From Cafeteria roenbergensis (Eukaryota; Sar; Bigyra; Bicosoecida; Cafeteriaceae), in the NCBI GenBank assembly GCA_008330645.1, contig VLTN01000077.1, positions 1 to 64,000 of the forward strand: a stretch of DNA of 64,000 nucleotides, in the 5' to 3' direction. Under the pieces are notes generated by a model. That model saw nothing but the letters and a program-made list of their open reading frames with translations. It did not search any database and was not told the origin of the DNA. The position numbers were made by a program, and so were the translations under genes. Shown here in pieces: positions 60,981 through 64,000 of this stretch (within the stretch, counting starts at the first letter, position 1; every line of letters starts with the position of its first letter).

Positions 60981-62974
60981 CCCAGGACTGCAAGGCCCTT
61001 CGCTCTCGATCGAACGCGTAGCGGTGGCCTGAACTGTCAATTGCCTTCTCCTGGTTGCGAGTGCGTCCACCTCGAACAGCACAGCACCAAGCGAAGCCAC
61101 GGCAGTGGCAGTGCCCGCGCAAGCTGTTTTGGAATCAAGTCAAGTCAGAGTGCGTCGCAAACTTGGCACGGCTCAAATCTGGACACAGCGACAAGGAAAC
61201 AATGAAAGGATGTCGGCAAGAGCGCGACCTCCTTCGATTTTCGCACTAGCATTGAATGCGGTGGCGATCTGTGTTGAATTGTGCCGGCATGTCTGCCTTG
61301 GGCTCGCCGCGCAAGCTCCAGCCGCACCGGTCAGGTTAAGGGCTTCACGGAGTGAGCGGGTCTGGGTGATTTGCGGCCGCCACACCACAAAAGCGGAAGC
61401 GGTGCATGTGGCGCACCAGCGCTCGACCGGAGCAACGGATCGTGAAGCCCGTAAAAAATAGAGATGACTGGTCATTCCTGGACACTTCGTCGCGTCTTTG
61501 CAAATCACACGTGAAATGCTGTCCTGCGCCTTGCGACTGCGACTCAAAATCCACCGCGTCATGGGTGTTTCGACGCTTCACGGCTTGCTACATGGCAGAC
61601 TGTTGGAAGTGGCGAAGCCAGACGCCAGAACCTTGCGCTGCCAAGCGCTTGCACCACAATTGCGAGCACAGCCGCTCCGTGCCGCGGGCAGGGCTCGAAG
61701 AAGCACTGGTGCGGACCGCCTGCGGCTTCGGCGGTGACGAAAACCGAGACATTCTCAGTGGCAAGGACTCGTCCACTCTCCGGCGCGAGCTTGCACTCGT
61801 TTGCAATGCGGTGAAGCCAGTCGCACAGGCCAGTGCCGTTCAGGGAACCAGAACCTTCCTCATCAAGCCAACGAACTCAGGAGTGTCGTAGTCATCCATC
61901 TCTGGTTTTTCTGCTTGCAGTATGTGCGAGTCTTTTCGCTGTCTAGCAGGTTGCAGCTGGGCTTTCAATCGTTTGGTTGCGCAAACGCGCGTTACACGGC
62001 GTCTTGTCGGACAGGAGGCAGGAGTCTTTCTTTTGCTATGACGCTGCTGATTGCATGAAGCGAGCCATGCCAGTCATTGTACAATTCGTGCGTAGGACCA
62101 GGTCATCTTTCCCCTCTTCGCTCCCTACGGCCAGCAGTCACAATCTCTGTAGATGTTTGCTTCAAGCCGGCGCGGACAACTCTTTTCGTTCCTGGGCACT
62201 GCGACTGCCCTTAACATGATGCCTCGAGAATATCCTGAAAAGTGTACAAGCAGTGCTGTGGTGGGGAGCTTCTGTTTCATCCCTTGCCGAGGTGGGTCTC
62301 ACGGCAGCACAGCCATCGGCAGGCAGAACAGTCGTCCCAGACGTTGCAAGAGCAACATGGGACTGCCACCGGTCAACACTTGCTCCACGCCGGCGCCTTT
62401 CCTTACCCCTCCCGGGCGGTATGCAGCTGCGCGATGCAGCCGACCGTGTTGCGGAAAAACACCCATCTCATAGCTCGAGTCGTCCGAAACAAGCATAGCA
62501 ATGTGGCGAATGCTGTGCAGGCCGTCGCATCGTTATGTTGACTGGCTTGTGTGCCCTTTTGAGCACGGTGCTGTTGCGACTGCGATTCCATGCAGCATGT
62601 GTCGTCAAAAGCTCCCATTGGTGGCCTGATGTGGGTCGCGGAGCAGCCAAGCTCGACAAGCAGTGCAAGCGAGGGAAGCGCCACAAATATATTCGTTCTG
62701 CTTTGCCCACCGCACCAGAACACTGGCTCCACGCAGTTGCTGCCCGAGTGCGGCTGTCCGCGCACGATGGGAAGCTTCTCTTCGCTTTCGTCCTTGCCTT
62801 TGGCAAGCGGCCCCGCATTGCCTTGCGGTGAGGCTTTCGAGAGCATGTTGCGGTAGTGGCACGTCGCTTTGGTGCATGCAAGTCGCGGACGATGGGCCAG
62901 GCAACTCTCAGGCTGGAAGCGATCCGCTACGCGTCTGGCTTTCCCGAACAACTCCAATCCTCCCACATTCAAAT
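60981..62974. other. 2-kb gene-free stretch of lower GC
   Basis: The longest unassigned stretch, between the convergent anoctamin and dynamin genes. It is clearly less GC-rich than the rest, with AT-containing words such as GTAAAAAATAGAG near 61450 and CAAATATATTC near 62684. Frames of up to 189 codons exist (62403-62972 minus, 61406-61891 plus) but have no recognisable motif. It may be 3' UTRs, a decayed gene or an unrecognised ncRNA. Confidence 0.5.
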
Positions 62975-64000
62975 TCAGCCCAGCACGTGGAAGTCACGCA
63001 CTTCGTTGACAATGTCGAGCGCCCTGACAAGGAGCGAGCGCATTTCCACGCACGCGCGGCGCTTGGCCGACACGTTGTCCGTCTCGCGGAGGAGGTCGTC
63101 GAACATCGCCTCCGAGTACAGAACGCGCACCAGCTCGGCCTGGATGTGCTCCTTGGAGTGGTTGACCAGGAAGCACATGACCGTCTTAGGAACCATGTCG
63201 ATGAAGGTCTTGCGCACAATCTCGAAGTAGCCGCAGAGGAGGCGCTTCATGAGCTCGACCTGGCAGTACTCATCCAGCGTGGGCTGCTCGCGCAGCATCG
63301 CGTCGATTTCGTGCGGAAGCCCGACGCCTTCGGCTGCCAGGCCCTCCCGCAAGCTCGACATGCGCGGGGCAGCCCCTCGGTGTGGGCCCCGCGCGCCGCC
63401 AAACGAGTCGAGGCCGCGCATCGACATGGCCAGGCGCTCTGCGCCAAGGCCGAGTGGCTTCCCGGTGACAGGGGAGCGATACGTCACGGCGCTGCGGACG
63501 GAGCCGGGGGCCCTGGACACGGCGGCGGCGGCTGCTCCGCCATCCAGGTCGCGCGGCGGGAGGGACCCGTCGTCCAGCCCGGGCAGGCCGGGGTTCTCTG
63601 GGTCCATGTCGCTGAGCACGGCCTGGACCTCTCCCATGACCTCGTTGACGTCGGGGAAGTCGGGGTGCTTGATGTTCACGTGGGCAAGCTCCACGTGGAC
63701 CAGGTTGCTGACCATCGTCTGCGATGGCACCAGGGCGCGCCGCAGGAGCGCCTGCACTGTGTCGGTGATCTTCTCCTTGAGCTCGCCGAACCGAGCGAGC
63801 TCGGTGGGGTGGGCGCGCTGGGCGATTTGCAGCAGCTCGTGGTAGACGGCCTCCACGCACTCGATGCCCGCGGGCTCGAGGCGGCGAACGGCCCGCTTCA
63901 CGAGGATGACAAACGCGTCCTCCGGGACGAAGAGCGCGCCTCGGGGGCCTGCCGCGTTGCGCAGCGCGAGACGAATGTCGTGATCGGCGATGCCGTCCAG
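62975..64000 (-). CDS. Dynamin-related GTPase, C-terminal part (stalk and GED), 5' partial
   Basis: Membrane-fission GTPase of the DRP1/Dnm1 type. The frame is open to base 64000, so the GTPase domain lies outside. Visible: stalk (DIRLALRNAAGPRGALFVPE, FVILVKRAVRRLEPAGIECV, VHVELAHVNIKHPDFPDVN), a ~90-residue variable insert (LPPRDLDGGAAAAAVSRAPG...), then the GTPase effector region (QVELMKRLLCGYFEIVRKTF, IDMVPKTVMCFLVNHSKEHI, LVRVLYSEAMFDDLLRETDN) ending NEVRDFHVLG. The insert replaces a PH domain, as in mitochondrial/peroxisomal fission dynamins. The 3' flank is the low-GC stretch. Confidence 0.93.
   Translation of the reverse strand: MDGIADHDIRLALRNAAGPRGALFVPEDAFVILVKRAVRRLEPAGIECVEAVYHELLQIAQRAHPTELARFGELKEKITDTVQALLRRALVPSQTMVSNLVHVELAHVNIKHPDFPDVNEVMGEVQAVLSDMDPENPGLPGLDDGSLPPRDLDGGAAAAAVSRAPGSVRSAVTYRSPVTGKPLGLGAERLAMSMRGLDSFGGARGPHRGAAPRMSSLREGLAAEGVGLPHEIDAMLREQPTLDEYCQVELMKRLLCGYFEIVRKTFIDMVPKTVMCFLVNHSKEHIQAELVRVLYSEAMFDDLLRETDNVSAKRRACVEMRSLLVRALDIVNEVRDFHVLG

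Noticed and set aside
62403-62972. 189-codon minus-strand frame just downstream of the dynamin gene
   Set aside because: No recognisable domain, and no splice join to the dynamin frame was needed; kept only as part of the low-GC gap.

Overview
This is nuclear DNA from a very GC-rich, gene-dense, unicellular eukaryote. Supporting signs are spliceosomal introns, ribosomal protein eL21, a V-ATPase subunit, an SLX1 endonuclease, a dynamin GTPase effector domain and an NPC1-type transporter. A CCDC13-like coiled-coil protein suggests that the organism builds cilia. The eL21 N-terminus (MPHSFGYRARTR) and an Ole1-type desaturase with a C-terminal cytochrome b5 would fit a chromist-like protist (stramenopile or haptophyte), but that placement is weak inference. 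I saw no tRNA, rRNA, transposon, virus-derived or CRISPR element.

Layout: 22 protein genes alternate strands with short gaps. In order they are: FG-GAP/mucin-type surface protein (-, runs off the left edge, two frame breaks in its repeat array); multipass membrane protein (-); PI-phospholipase C (+); DPH6 diphthamide synthetase (-); NIPA-like Mg transporter (+); NPC1-like RND protein (+); delta-9 desaturase-cytochrome b5 (-); unknown (-); RMDN-like TPR protein (+); CCDC13-like (-); 4-TM membrane protein (+); giant SH3-PX-FKBP-like protein (-); V-ATPase subunit e (+); LysA-like PLP decarboxylase with a membrane tail (-); NudC (+); eL21 (-); gamma-glutamyl hydrolase-like (+); SLX1 (+); secreted TIG/L-type lectin protein (-); AAAP amino-acid transporter (+); anoctamin/TMEM16 (+); dynamin-related protein (-, runs off the right edge).

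Fifteen introns could be placed by joining reading frames. They are 118-413 nt long, and their borders are very uniform: 13 of 15 begin GTGAG and 14 of 15 end CGCAG. Many genes are single-exon, and proteins carry long Ala/Gly/Ser/Pro-rich linkers, so antisense frames stay open for up to about 1 kb of protein and must not be read as genes.

There are no operons. The theme is membrane and lipid biology (PLC, NPC1-like, desaturase, anoctamin, PX protein, dynamin, V-ATPase), mixed with housekeeping genes. The most unusual items are the roughly 2,730-residue SH3-PX-FKBP-like architecture, an anoctamin lacking most canonical Ca2+ ligands, the stereotyped splice sites, and a 2-kb gene-free stretch of visibly lower GC at 61-63 kb.
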